This document shows, one piece after another, positions 1 through 12,365 of a DNA stretch of 64,000 bases; positions within the stretch are counted from its first letter, which is position 1; each line of letters begins with the position of its first letter. The notes below the pieces were generated by a model. The model was not told where the DNA came from and ran no database searches. It saw only the letters and a list, made by a program, of their open reading frames with translations. This DNA is from Omphalotus guepiniiformis (Eukaryota; Basidiomycota; Agaricomycetes; Agaricales; Omphalotaceae): NCBI GenBank assembly GCA_028554645.1, contig JAQOOI010000016.1:248001-312000 (forward strand), in the 5' to 3' direction. A program made the translations under genes and the position numbers.

Positions 1-1560
1 TACTGAAAAGATGAAAAGAGAAACATTATTGTATGGTCCAGAAATCTCCTTGTCTCTTGAGAGACTCAGCTCATGTCATTTGTTCACTTTTGCAATTATT
101 GAACAGATGATCGCCTATTCTGAACTGTAGGTGTAGCACACTTAGCTAATATCTCTCTAAAAACATGTCATTTTATGAATATATTCCTGGCTCATATTAC
201 AGCTTGTATATATAAAGAAGTTGAAGATCAAGCATTGTTCATTTACTAACCAAAGGCAAGCCAAAAGCCAATAGCCAAAGATCAAACTAAACTAAAAAGT
301 TGATACTTCAATCTTAAACCCAGACAAAGGAATTGAGAAATACATCTTTGTTCTCATGGAGTACCTCATGATCATCTTGAAGCACAGTGATGTGTAGGTT
401 CTCTAGGGAAAAACACAGATGTTTATCACAAATTACAATCAGTATCTTTTTCCAGGCACTCTGATCATATTAAACCAAGATAAACCAGCTCTATTGATCT
501 TCATGATCAATCTTCCTGATGGATATGTATATCAAGCTCCATAAGTTACTTATAAGAGTCACCCAGTGTTTTCTAGACCCACTTGTCACTGTTCACTGCC
601 TTTTGAATTTTACTATCTTCCATTTTCAATCTACTTTGGTGATCACTGTTACCATTGGAACACAGAGCAATGGAAGAAATGTATGATATTATCATTGTTG
701 GTGGAGGTCAGTATCTCTTCAATCTCATCTCTGAGATTCAGCATAGTTGACCCACTGCATTCACATGGCTGGTTGAGCAGGGACAGCAGGTTGTGTGTTA
801 GCATCAAGGATATCTGAGGATGCATCTCTCAAAGTACTTCTGTTAGAAACAGGTGGAAGGTACTTTCCATTCTCTATCATTGAAGTGACAGCTATCTTAA
901 CTAATCTCTGGAATCTCTGGCAGCGGCAAAAAACTGTTCTTTTCCAGAACACCTGTGATGTTCCCACTGTTGTTCAAGACAGAGCATATTTGGCCTATAC
1001 ATACTGAACCACAAGTTTTTGCTGATGGTAAAGCAAGATTTTGGCCACGTGGTGAGTCTTGAGAATGATCTTTGTTAGTTGAGATAAAAAAGAGGTTAAC
1101 TCTAACAGGAAAACTGCTGGGTGGATGTGAGTTAGCATGATTTTTGAAAAGTTTCAATTCATCACTAATCATCATGGCAATGTTCAAGGCTCATCAACAA
1201 ATGGACAAGTGTATGCATGTGTTAGTTCTCTGTTCAAAGCATGAAATGGAAGCAAGATTTTAAAACTAGTGCACATTATGGAAACCCAACCGATTATGAT
1301 GAATGGGCAGCTGTGACAAATGATGATTCATGGGCATGGAAAAACTTTCATAAGTATTTCTCCTGAGGTATTTGTTTTGGAGTTTCATTGTATAACATGA
1401 TATGCATCTTAGGTACTTCTGCAAATTTGAAGGCTACCTAGATTACCCCCAAAAACCATCATTCAACAATGATGCTGTAGGAAAGACATCTGATGGACCA
1501 ATGACTATGGGCTTCAACAATTACAAGACAAATTCTGGAGTTGCATTCATTGAGGCTTGC
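1..1560. other. CpG-depleted tract (left)
   Basis: Counting line by line I find only four CG dinucleotides in these 1,560 bases, while TG and CA are abundant. From base 1561 onward CG returns to roughly one to three per 60 bases. The tract covers the upstream region and the first exons of the GMC oxidoreductase gene and ends inside an exon. This is what methylated-cytosine deamination or a RIP-like process leaves behind. The tract continues off the left edge. Confidence 0.85.
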
Positions 1561-3292
1561 AAGAATTTCGGGATACCTTTGACATCTGACTTTCATGGTG
1601 AACAGGGAACGGCTGGTGTTGGAAGGGTAAGGAATTAACTCAATTACGTATCTTACTTATGATCTTGCTCATGTCTGACTTGACGTTCATCCATATTAGC
1701 TTCGTAAGTATTCTCACTGTCGTGGAACAAACCTCTCTTTTTTTCACTCTGACACTGCATGTTGTGATACTTACAGGAACATTCATTGATTCCCATGGAC
1801 AAAGGGTCTCAACAGAAACTGCGTACCTCACTGACACTGTCCGGGAACGGCATAATCTCAAGATACTTACGAATGTACAGGTCACCAAGATCTTGATAGA
1901 AGAAAAGGATTCTCGGAAGCGGACTGTCGGAGTAGAATATGCACCTACCAATGTGAAGTCCAAGGTATCACGATTCCGTGTGCATTGCCAGAAGGAAGTT
2001 GTTTTGTCGTGAGTACAACACTTACATCCAATTATGATCAACCCTTCAACTCATCTATCAGAGCTGGATCCATTCATTCACCACATGTGAGCACAGATTC
2101 TCAATTCAGCAATCACGCAGCTGACGACCTTTTTGTCATACACCAGCTCTTGATGCTTTCCGGAATTGGTCCAAGTGAACATCTCAAGGAGAAGGGTATC
2201 GATGTGGTGCATGATCTTCCGGATGTTGGTCAACATCTGTATGATCACCCATCTGTAGACCTGTACTACAAAGATCGAACAAGGACAGCTCCCAATTACC
2301 TCCAGCCACAGAGCATATCAGAAGCATTCAAGATGTTTTTCGCCACAACGCAGTACCTCTTTTCCGGAACTGGAGCTTTGACAGTTAATGTATGTATTTG
2401 TACAGTTATAGGACAATCTTCGCAGTTCACTGATGATTGATCTAATTCCAGTGGGGTGAATCAGCAGCTTTCATTCGAACAGATGACCCTCAATTGTTTC
2501 CTGTTGCTGAACATCCACTGCCACTGGTTGACACTACATCTGGCCCTGGGAGCCCTGATTTCGAGATCCTCACCTTCCCTGTGGGATTCCATTCACATGG
2601 AGACTTCTTCCCGGTACCTACGTTTGCCCTCCATCCGACTTTGTTGAGGTAAGAGCTCAGCTTTCGGTTCCTATACTTACATTATAACAACCGTGTGTCT
2701 AGGCCCGCAAGTCAAGGTACCATTCGACTGGCTTCTAATGATCCTTGGACAAACCCTATAGTTGATCCTCAGTAAGTACTCTCTTCAATCTTTATCACCG
2801 ATGATGATGAGGCTCATTCTTGTCCCGCGGCATATGCAGTTATGGCGAGACCCAAGTTGACGTCGATCGTTTCGTCCGTGTGCTGAAGTTGATTGGGAAG
2901 ATCACGCAGACGGAACCCCTCGCCTCATTGATAGAACCAGACGACACGTACCCGGACTTTAACCACAACCTGCATCTGAAAACAGATGAAGAACTGAGGA
3001 AACTCATCAAGGCACGAATGCAGACTTGTTATCATCCTGCAAGCACATGCCGCATGTTTCCCTTGGACAAGGGGGGAGTTGTGGACTCGAAGATGAGAAT
3101 TCATGGATTTTCTAATCTTAGAGTATGTGATGCATCAATTTTCCCTTTCATTGTATCAGGGCATACGGTATGTATCATTGTTCATCACCGTCGAATGAGT
3201 TTTTGAAACTCCATATGTATTTACAGGCATCGGCAGTAATCGCAGTGGCGGAAAAGCTTTCAGACATGGTAAAAGCAGAGTATTCCTCTTGA
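670..3292 (+). CDS. GMC family FAD-dependent oxidoreductase
   Basis: A flavin-dependent alcohol/aldehyde-type oxidase or dehydrogenase of the glucose-methanol-choline family. The first exon begins [13 protein letters not shown] and, after a 74-base intron (GTCAGT..GAGCAG), continues TAGCVLASR, giving the ADP-binding Rossmann motif. Later exons give a WPRGKLLGGCSS signature, DEWAAV, a GIGPSEHL stretch (second GMC signature) and, near the C-terminus, [11 protein letters not shown] followed by VSGHTASAV, which supply the catalytic His and its His partner. There is no signal peptide, so the enzyme is probably intracellular. About nine or ten short introns are needed; the exact 3' borders are my reading. 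The stop is TGA at 3290-3292. The 5' half lies in a CpG-depleted tract but I found no in-frame stop there, so the gene may still work. One exon reads YFCKFE where relatives usually have YFRKFE, a change that CGC to TGC would explain. The substrate cannot be told. Confidence 0.85.
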
Positions 3293-3701
3293 TGAGATTT
3301 GAGGGTACTGCGTACGATACATACGCCTGGATTGACCGAATAATGGGTCGAGATTGTTTTTTAGGGAACTTAGTCATTTCATGAAACGTGAGAAAAAGAT
3401 CGATGCCTCAGGTTATCCCGATTCCCATATCCGCTACTGTCGCCCTCTGTCGCCTACGTTGCCTCATTGCAGTGCAAGCAAACCCCGGCGCTTTGGTATT
3501 TCTTATGATGGAAGCTCAGCGCTGCAGCTTGATTCCAATCACCGGTGTAAAATAGCTCTGGATTTCCACTGCCCTTCTAGTCCTTTTCGCTCATCAACTA
3601 CTCAAAAATCAGGAGCCAGCGAGCTGTACAGCACCGGAATTCGTATACATTAGGAGAATCTGTGATATTGCTCATCCTCTGAGTCTGTCCTTGTCCTGCC
3701 A
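3293..3701. other. Intergenic, GMC to FAD oxidase
   Basis: Short spacer between two genes of the same strand. It must hold the 3' end of the GMC gene and the promoter of the next gene. I see no RNA gene or repeat in it. Confidence 0.5.
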
Positions 3702-6700
3702 ATGCTCTCGTTTTCGTACTTCCTGGGTCTAGCGGCAGTGTACGTGGCATTAGCGTCATCCGAGCATAATGTCGCAGCTTCGGATGCGCTATCTGATGTC
3801 CTGCACGGAATCAAGGATTTGGAGTGGAAAGTATTGAACGCGTCTGTTGGCGGAAGACTCAACCTTGCGATACCTTTTGCTCGGCCGTGTTTCGCGAACG
3901 CAAACGTGACGGACGCTCTGGGGAGCTTCAGTACATCAGGGTGTGCAACTGTTGAAGCTGATTATAATAATGCCGGTGATTTTCGTGTTCTACTTGTTTC
4001 ATCTTGAATGAATGACTGATGAGTGCACCTGTTGCTACTATAGATGTCCGTACAAGCGTTTTCGAAGCTTACACACAGGTAAGCCTTCAGCGCCTTCTTC
4101 TCAAATGAATATGACCCTAACTGTGCTCTTATTTCCAGACGCAATGGGAAGCATGCCAATCGACCTCACAGCAATGCGGATTAGATTGGACAAACTCAAC
4201 AAATGCCGCCGCGTTCACTCCTCCTCGTGTATGCAGTCAAGGAAGTGTAGCACCGTATTATGTGCGTTTCACCCGTTCTTCCATCGTTCTATACCAACCC
4301 TCATGAGTTGCTTCCTTTTGAAAACTCGTTAGATCGACGTTCGGTCAGCTAGCGATGTACAGGCCGCATTTGCGTTTTCAAGGCTTACAGGTGTACCTAT
4401 CGTCGTTAAGAACACCGGAGTACGCTCAGCTTAATTGAATCCTTGTTTCCTCCAAGTTAACTCACGCACTCACGCAGCACGATTATCTTGGAAGGAGTAG
4501 CACGCCTGATGCTCTGGCATTGTGGGTGAGTCAGTCCTGTTTTCGAGGCGGTATATCCATTTCTCACAATTGCAATAGACCCACAACCTTCAACGCGTCA
4601 GTTTATTTTACAAACTTGTTTCATATCTCTTCATCATGCCGACCTTCACGGTTTTTCTAGAAAACGTACGACCCGAAATTCGTCCCGCAAGGCTGTTCAT
4701 CTCGTACGACGCCCATCAGCGCTGCTACCTTCGGAGTAAGATCTCTGTCCTGTTCCAATAACCAACTATAACGTCACGTTTGATTTCTAGGCGGGAGTCC
4801 AATACCAAGATGTTTTTCAATTCGCCGACGAACACAATATCACTCTTCCTGGCGGTACAGACGGTACAGTAGGGGCAAGTGGAGGATACATCCAAGTATG
4901 TCATCCCACTGTCCCTGATTACCCGACTTGTTCTAATTGTATCAATTCTTCAGGGTGCAGGACATAGGTATGAATTGAATCGATGAACCTATCTACCCCT
5001 CTGACGACACTACGTAGCCCACTATCAAACATCTATGGTCTTGGCGTCGACCGTGCAGTACGTCCTCATTCTCTGCCAGCATAATTACTTGTACTCACTT
5101 ATCGCTCTTCACCCCGTAGCTACAATACGAAGTGGTTGTACCCACCGGAGAACACCTCATAGCGAACGACTGCCAAAACCAAGACCTCTTTTTCGCTCTG
5201 AGGGGAGGAGGGGGAGGTACTTTCGGTGTCGTATTGTCGGTTACTATGCGCGCTCTTCCCGCATCGAGCTATACTGTGTGGGTTACGACTCTATGCGGCA
5301 TTATCTGATTCGACTGATGGGTTTCTGATTCCGCGGGATACAGCGTTGCAGCGACTTACACAGCGAGCTCGGATCAAGTGAAGGAGTTGTACAAGACTCT
5401 TGTGGCTAATTCGGTGGAATGGTCTAGTACTGGTGTGTATTCGAGCTCCCTTCTTTATATCGCAATGCTAATTATTGTATACGTGAATAGGATGGAGCGG
5501 GATCCTCTTCGTGAGTACTATTCACCCTTCTTCCTTCCGCTGCTTCCTATCGGCTGCTTACTATTGCTCTTTGATACAGCCCCCCGCTTCGTTCTTCTAT
5601 GCCTCTGTAACCCAATCCACCACAGAAGCCGCTAAATCCATGAAACCTCTCCAAGATTTTGTCGAAAGTATCAATGGAACGTTCATCGTTACGACAGTCC
5701 CGTCTTACCTCGTACTCCAAAACAACTTTGCTGCGAGCCAAGTTGTCGTAAGTCTTCTCTTACCCAGCATCCCGCGTTCAAATACATAACTTTTGCGCAA
5801 ATTACTACTGTAGCCCGTCGGTGTCCCATTAATCGCTTCATCGCGTCTCATCTCCGCCACTGCGTTCCAGGAAACACCTGATCAACTGGTCGATGCGCTC
5901 GTTACAGTCACCTCGACAGCGATCAACACGTTCATTTTCGCTAATGCACCTTACGCATTCAAGCCGTTTGCCGGTACTAGTACTCCTAGCGCGAATCCTG
6001 CATGGAGGAAGTCACTTTGGCACGTACGTGTCGATCTTGTTCCTTTGCTTTCAAATATCGTGTTCCGAATGGTGATGGCGCTGACGAACTTGTTACTTTC
6101 CTATGGACAGATTACTGCAGGGACAGGTTGGAACTTTGATACACCTGTTGATGTTCAAAAACAGTTTTACAAGAACCTCACGGAGGCTGTGGATACACTT
6201 CGGGTGCTAACGAAGGATTCAGGGGCTTATCTTGTATGTTGTCGTGTGACGATTGTCCTGAGATGCACAGATGACTAACTGTGTGGGACAGAATGAAGCG
6301 GATGTGTACGAACCAAACTGGCAGCGTACGTCTCCTCCCTTCCAACCTCCCTGTACACGGTTCCGTCATTTGTTGTCTTCCGGGCTGACACCTTTCTATT
6401 AGAATCATTCTTTGGAAGCAACTACGACAAGCTCGTCTCTATCAAGAAGAAATAGTACGTAGACATTCATTCTACACGACGTGGGACCATAGAACTGACT
6501 GACTTAACCTTACGTGATGACACATAACATACAGTGATCCTCATCAGCTTCTGGATTGTTGGCGATGTGGTGAGTGGCTTCCGCAACTTTCTTCGTGGAT
6601 GATGAGTTGTTCGCTCACTTGGCATTAATGGCTTGGTATAGTCAACTGGGGTGGTGCTCAGAAGGACAGGTTTAAGTGTTATTTCTCTATTCCTGGACTT

Positions 6701-6703
6701 TAG
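3702..6703 (+). CDS. Secreted FAD-linked oxidase (VAO/berberine-bridge type)
   Basis: A flavoprotein oxidase of the FAD_binding_4/BBE family, in fungi usually secreted and acting on sugars, alcohols or secondary metabolites. The protein starts [19 protein letters not shown], a good signal peptide. Joining about 15 short exons gives the FAD domain: [17 protein letters not shown], whose His is the usual 8-alpha attachment point, then [36 protein letters not shown], and the C-terminal BBE segment [17 protein letters not shown]. The Cys that forms the second flavin bond in bicovalent members would sit in the GTDGTVG loop and is absent, so a single covalent link is likely. Several N-x-S/T sites fit secretion. 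The ATG at 3702 is the only one that gives the signal peptide; TAG is at 6701-6703. The very high intron density is normal for this family in agarics. Confidence 0.9.
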
Positions 6704-7626
6704 GTTCCGAGTCCACTACTTGGTGCCTACCTATTCAGATACCCATATCGAGTTCTGGCCTCCAGCATAACTTGAGGTTTTCTTTATTTATGGACGCTAC
6801 CGACGGCGAACTTTTATTAGGACTCTGTTTCAAGGATGGCTGGAAGTTCTCGGTGCATAATTGATAGGACTAGATAGAAGTTGTACATCTCTCTTGTAGA
6901 CTTGTAGATAATAAGTAATAAGTATCTGTCTGACGAGCACCACTCTTCAATCATTGTTTGGTGGTCAAAAGGAATCAAAACTAGACTTTTCTCAAGCTGA
7001 TTGCTCCCATCTTCAATTCATTGGATGATCATTCGGGAGCAATGAGCGAGTCAGGGCGGCTCTACATACTTCTAACACAGCCTGTTTTCTTACACATGCA
7101 CAAGGACTTCTAGGAAGTACATCTGATTGTATACAAACTAATGATCAATTTAGTCGGGCTCGATAGCTCGATCCCCGAGGGCTGCGACTTATGTCCACAA
7201 TCCGCATCATATTCATCATTCAGCACTGATATCATGATCTTGATATTGATTTAGGGTTCCAGCGCTACGCTGGTATTCATATGAACATATTTGCGAGGAC
7301 GTGTAACGAAGGCGTTCGCTTGACAGATTGCCCAGGCTCGGGTAGAGAGATTTTAAGAATACATATGTAGATCTTTCAATCTTCCAAGATTCTAATGTAA
7401 GATACACTGTACAAAGGGGACACATGTATTACCGAGCAACAAGTTACTCGACTCGTTGACATGGAAGTAACTGAGCATGCAAAAGTGCCGGCCGTTTCAT
7501 TTCCATCTTCGCATCACGTGCATTGAAACCACATCGGCAATATCGGCACAGGCATCAGCAATAACCATCACTGTGACTTGCCGCCATGCAAAAACAGCAG
7601 GTTCCCAACGTCTCTTCATTCCAAAC
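6704..7626. other. Intergenic, FAD oxidase to SDR
   Basis: About 0.9 kb without a supportable gene. Open frames here are short and lack conserved features. It should hold the 3' end of the FAD oxidase gene and the SDR promoter. Confidence 0.5.
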
Positions 7627-8624
7627 ATGTCTTCTTCTTCTTCTTCCTCAACGAAGCCTGTTGTATTCATTACGGGCTGTACGTCTGGCGGTATAGGTGC
7701 TGCTTTCGCTGAGATACTCGCCAAACGGGGATGTATCGTCTACGCGTCCTCTCGAGCGCTCACCTCGATGGCTTCATTGACCCATGAAAACATCCACAAG
7801 CTCGTGGTAGACGTTACATCTGACGAGTCCTGCAAAGCTGCCGTTGAGGAAATTTACATAAAGAGTGGCAAGCTCGACGTGCTCATCTCGAATGCAGGGT
7901 TGCCAGGAACTGGTTAGTCGAGGTTGACTATTTGACTTTTCATTGTTCACTGACTCGGTATAACTGAAACGACGTACTGCTCCTCTCCTAGATCTTTCTC
8001 TCAACGATGCCAAAATGATTCTTGAAACCAACTTTATAGCGTTCATTCGCCTCACGCAGCTCATCGTCCCCCGTATGGCAGCAGTGAAACGCGGTCTCAT
8101 CGTTTCTATTGGCTCTATCTTAGGCGAAATCGGAACATGCTGGACTGGGATGTACAATGCCTCCAAAGCCGCTTTACACCTTTACACCGAGACTCTCCAG
8201 ATGGAATGCAGACCTTTGGGTGTGGATGTTATGCTGGTCGCCCCAGGGTCGGTCATTAGTAACATCGCAAATGTACGTTAGGTCTATCTCGGTTGATAGA
8301 CCCGAGTCTTGGATTTACAATTTCGTTTTTTAGAACGCCTCAAAAGCCTATACCCCACCCCCAAATTCTCTCTACACTTCCTTCCAGCGCTCAATAACTC
8401 ATGTTATGTTCCAGTCCCAAACACGTGATTACGGCGCTATGCCAAACGAAGAGTTTGCTTCGCAAGTGTGTTCGTATATTCTTGCCTCGGACGGGAAAGT
8501 CAGGAAGAACCCGACGAGGTATGTTTGTTTGGGTGGGTCCAAGTGGCTTTGGGCGATGCTCAAGTGGTTGCCGAGGACCATGGCGTATGATATGATTTGG
8601 AATGACCTGAGTAAAAGGGGTTGA
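7627..8624 (+). CDS. Short-chain dehydrogenase (Ayr1-like)
   Basis: An NAD(P)-dependent short-chain dehydrogenase/reductase. Three exons, 7627-7912, 7992-8272 and 8334-8624, join in frame. The N-terminal cofactor site reads FITGCTSGGIGAAFAE, the NNAG-type motif reads ISNAGLPG, and the catalytic Ser and Tyr-x3-Lys appear as VSIGSI and MYNASKAA. The TGCTSGGIG form and the overall length (about 285 residues) resemble fungal 1-acyldihydroxyacetone-phosphate reductases (Ayr1, lipid-droplet/ER lipid synthesis), but many fungal SDRs of unknown substrate share this look. The start ATG follows a run of poor context and is followed by a Ser-rich stretch; no earlier in-frame ATG gives a conserved extension. 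It is the third oxidoreductase in a row on this strand. Confidence 0.88.
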
Positions 8625-9118
8625 TGAACTCGTCAGCAAAAGGTACCGACAATTGATTGCTTTAGGGATGGGAAGTCAGCAGGCGGTTATGCTGATCGTG
8701 CTATGTGTTATGTGACGTGGACCGATTATTTATTGTGAACCTACAGATCCAAACGTTCACTTCTCGTTCCTTACATTTTTTTTACTTGTTATACTTGTTT
8801 GTACTTTCCGAAGACCTTTGCAAGCCTTCTTCGATACGACACCTATTCTCACTGCCCTTTCATCTATCCTGTACTGCGCCGAACGAGCCTGGTGTGAATC
8901 GGACATATCTGCATGTATCGGTAATCTTAACACCGCCAACCAGCCAAACATTACAGCATTACAGGTTTCTAACCCTTTGCAGAATTATATCTTTAAAATG
9001 ATAAACTAAAATCAGGAGTCGCAGCTTCTAGGAATACGGTACTCTAGTGACAGTAAACTAAATATAAATCGGTGGTAGCAAATGAAACAAAAAAATAGAG
9101 GGATTGACGAATCATATA
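8625..9118. other. Intergenic, convergent 3' ends
   Basis: Spacer between the SDR gene (plus) and the FunK1 gene (minus), which converge here. It contains T-rich and A-rich stretches suitable for polyadenylation of both; nothing else seen. Confidence 0.5.
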
Positions 9119-11349
9119 CTATTCGTCCGATCGTGACAGGAGGAAATTCGGCACAGACTCCGCAAAGACTTCATAGAATGTGTCGTAAGTCATGGTTCCG
9201 CCTAAAGTGTCCTCATCAGAGATTGAAATACTAGCTTCAACGATTGACGGCTCGTCTTCGTATGTGAGAAGGAGGTCTTTAATCCTTGCTGCACTCTGCA
9301 GGTGAGACGCCCTGAGTAAAACTCTTCTCATTAGGGACAGCCTAGGGTATAACGACCTATATCTCTCCGTTACTACAGGTATCCCAGAAAAAAGGAACCA
9401 ATGTTTTGTTGCTGCCACACTTGGCCAATCGCCTGTTGACCACGATTCAAAAGGAGGATCATCGATCTCTACGCCATTGCGGTACCGGCATATCACCCAG
9501 AAAAAAACCCAGAAGAACGATTCGAGGTCATGTCTAACAAGATGAGTGATGGGCGACGAGACCCTTAGAAGGTCGAGAGCCACAAATGGTTTTGTCCCCA
9601 TACGTTGTGTGAGAGGCTGTGAATCCTCTTGGTCCAAGAATCGGGAGAGATCATAATCGTTCAGGACACCGCAGATAGTCCCATCCGTTTTCGTACGGAA
9701 CATCAGGTTGTTGACACTAACGTCGCGATGAAGAATCTTCGGATAAACGACTAGCCACTCATGACCTATTCAACACAGAGGATGAGTTGTTGACGTATAT
9801 GCGCAAGAACCAAAAAAAACTCACATTTCACAGTATCAGCAAATGCCTTCCCGAATGACGCCGCATCAACCAATCTCGTTATAGGCCTCAGTGCCTCGAA
9901 GACCATCACCCTCATAGCCCTTTCTTTGAAATCGTCACCAAATAGAGAATTGAAGGATGTGGCTTCGAGCGTAACGTCCTCCGAGTGAAGAAGAAGAGGG
10001 AGATGATCCAATACCCACTCGTGATCATGACCATGCGTTGTAGCATATTCTGTAGCGGCTTTGATGAAAACAAGTTCCGAAGTACGGCTTTTGGGGGGGA
10101 AGCAAATCTTGACGACCACCGACATTCCAGGCCAACGATCACTGCGTCCTCTCAAGATCCATGTTCCACGTCCAATCAAGCTCCGGGGATACACTAAAAC
10201 CTTCTCCACTGTAAGCTCTAGATTCTCTAGCTGAAGAACTTGCCCTTCAAAGATGCCTCTGTACCTCCACGAATCCGGATCATCAGATGGTACACTTGTA
10301 ATCGGTTCCAGCCGATCAAAATGACCCCACTGCGAAGGAGTAAGTCGGGTGAACGCTAAAATCACCCGAAGCAACTTAAGAGAATCCCTGACAAAGGAGA
10401 ATGAGGCGGACCGACAGATACCCGATCGAGTATAGAGGAGAAGCTCTAACTTGTCGTCTTTGACCAGCGCGCCTAGGACGTGCGAACGTATGCCACCACG
10501 ATTGAACATCTCGAGGGCGTAGCTTGCACATCGGAGATAGTAATCCGTGTCGTCCTCTCTTGATCTCTTCGCGGATTGTTCAGACGATCCAGAGAGTCCA
10601 GACTCGTCGAAGGTGCGCTTCAAGGGGTTCGAGATAGGGTCATCGGAAGCTAGATAGCGTTCTTTGATGGACGTAGTCACGAGCGTTGGTGTCGAGCCAG
10701 ATCCCGAAGAACTACTGCTCAGGCTTGGTTTGTGGCAAAGCTGATTCGAGCCCAAAGGCGATGGTTCCGCTTCAACACTAGGCGTCTGACCATCACGAGA
10801 AATGTGCCGCAGACTCCTCCTAAACATCGTAAATGTGAGCATGTCCGACCATCTGTATCGCTCAGAGGGTGGACTCTGTAGCGCCTCCTTTATTTCCTCG
10901 CCTTCCTTCAAACGCCTTTCCACTGCCGCTTTCTTCACTCCAAGCGTATCCGGACATCTGATTGAACTTGACCCAAAGATGCTCCTAGGGCCATTCACAC
11001 ACAGTTTGAAGTCCAGTGAGTTTTGTGTGATCTTGTGCTCGACCATTTTGTCAACGGCGTAGTTGACGAGATTGACGAAGCGTGGATAGCAGTCGTCCTC
11101 CATCGTGGCCTCTGAGCAGTAGATGTCTATCAAATTGGTAAAATCCGTGGAGTCGATTATAGATTTTAGAGCGGTTTGTTCGTCAGAGGTGATGCTATCC
11201 AAGTGCAACACCGTTGACATGAACAGCTCTACATCGACCTCTTGGGTACTGGCGATGCCATGAGTGAGAGCAGAATTAGGATCGTCTTCGCGAGTATAAC
11301 TTTCAGTGCGAGTATAGCTTTCGGTGCTGTTGGTGGTGGACTCAGACAT
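9119..11349 (-). CDS. FunK1-type fungal protein kinase
   Basis: A protein-kinase-like protein of the fungus-specific FunK1 family, which is expanded in multicellular basidiomycetes. The N-terminal half is a long Ser-rich, probably regulatory region. The kinase part follows: MSVVVKICFP supplies a candidate ATP-binding Lys, ILHRDVSVNNLMF is the catalytic loop (HRD with the conserved Asn), and LNDYDLSRFLD stands where DFG is expected, as DYD. GTKPFVALDLL then resembles the FunK1 segment GTxxFMAxELL. One intron (about 9766-9823) joins the two open frames; the joined frame reads ADTVKCHEWLVVYPK. I place the start at ATG 11349 because the frame that extends to 11463 begins with GTG and has no ATG before this one. 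The stop lies at 9119-9121. Role unknown; signalling in development is only a guess for this family. Confidence 0.85.
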
Positions 11350-12365
11350 AGCGTTTGAGCGCGATGCGCTTCCTGGTGTGCGGAGTACAAGTACATGTCT
11401 GAACAATGAAAGAATCTGAAAGAAACCACTGTGGCCACTGCGGCCACTGGCGAGCTTTAGCACGTGAGCGCACCTCTGACTGCCCTAAACTGACTGATGA
11501 GCTATACATTACGTAAGGCCCTGCATAGGCACGCTCGCTCAGTCGAGCTGAACTTTTTCGAGTTTTGGCAGTGAGATCTTGAGAGCGCGCTCATATGTCC
11601 TATCAGCTTCAAATCATCATGTCATTATGCCACACTGCCATCGGACCATCGCGGTACCTGATAGCGTAAATTCAGCGACAGTCGATCAGTAGTTTCGGGA
11701 GAAGGGGATGTCCGTTGTCTGTGGTGAGATCAACGGGGGTGATAAAGGTCAGTATGTTCTTACTCAAGAAGATCAGATGTAACATTAATACAATCCTACA
11801 GAAGCTTCGAAGGCACCAATAGCAACTGAATGGGAATTTTCTCGGCATGGTTTCCGAGTTCTCGTACGTATGACTTTCCACGCTTATGTTCACTTGAGCC
11901 AGGACCTCTGTGTGAGAGATGCAATCAAAGTCTCCTGGCTGCCGCTCTCGCGCCACGTCTTTGGTTTCAAGGCCAAGTTCAAAACTTGATGTAGAAGAGA
12001 TCATGATGATCAAGAACATATATCACTGTTCGCCGGGATTGACGGCTTTGTTGGACGTGCAATGTCGGCCCCAGAACTAGGGGGAAGCTTGGGAACTTAC
12101 GGGGAACCGCTAAAGACCGAGTAGACTCTATTTAATTACTGTGTCCGAGCTGTTTCGCACTTTTATCTGAGCACTGCTTAGAGGAAAGGTTGTCGAGATC
12201 CCTACAGCCTTGCCTCCTTGAAACACCTCAGGCATCACCTTTTTTTCTTTCTCTTTCTCTTTTATCTCCATTTAAGCCTCGTCGTGTTCCCTCCGAGTGC
12301 TTCTTTCCACCGTCAGGCCTGCCTTTCCTGCTTTCACATCTGTGCGCGAGGATAGCGAGGATACA
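11350..12365. other. Intergenic, divergent promoters
   Basis: About 1 kb between the divergent FunK1 (minus) and DUF6534 (plus) genes. A strong pyrimidine tract (about 12238-12270, TTTTTTCTTTCTC type) lies roughly 100 bases before the DUF6534 start, typical of core promoters and transcription start regions in basidiomycetes. A minus-strand open frame at 11672-12019 has no recognisable features. Confidence 0.5.

Noticed and set aside
11350..11463. N-terminal extension of the FunK1 kinase
   Set aside because: The extension opens with GTG and has no ATG; the ATG at 11349 is the first usable start.
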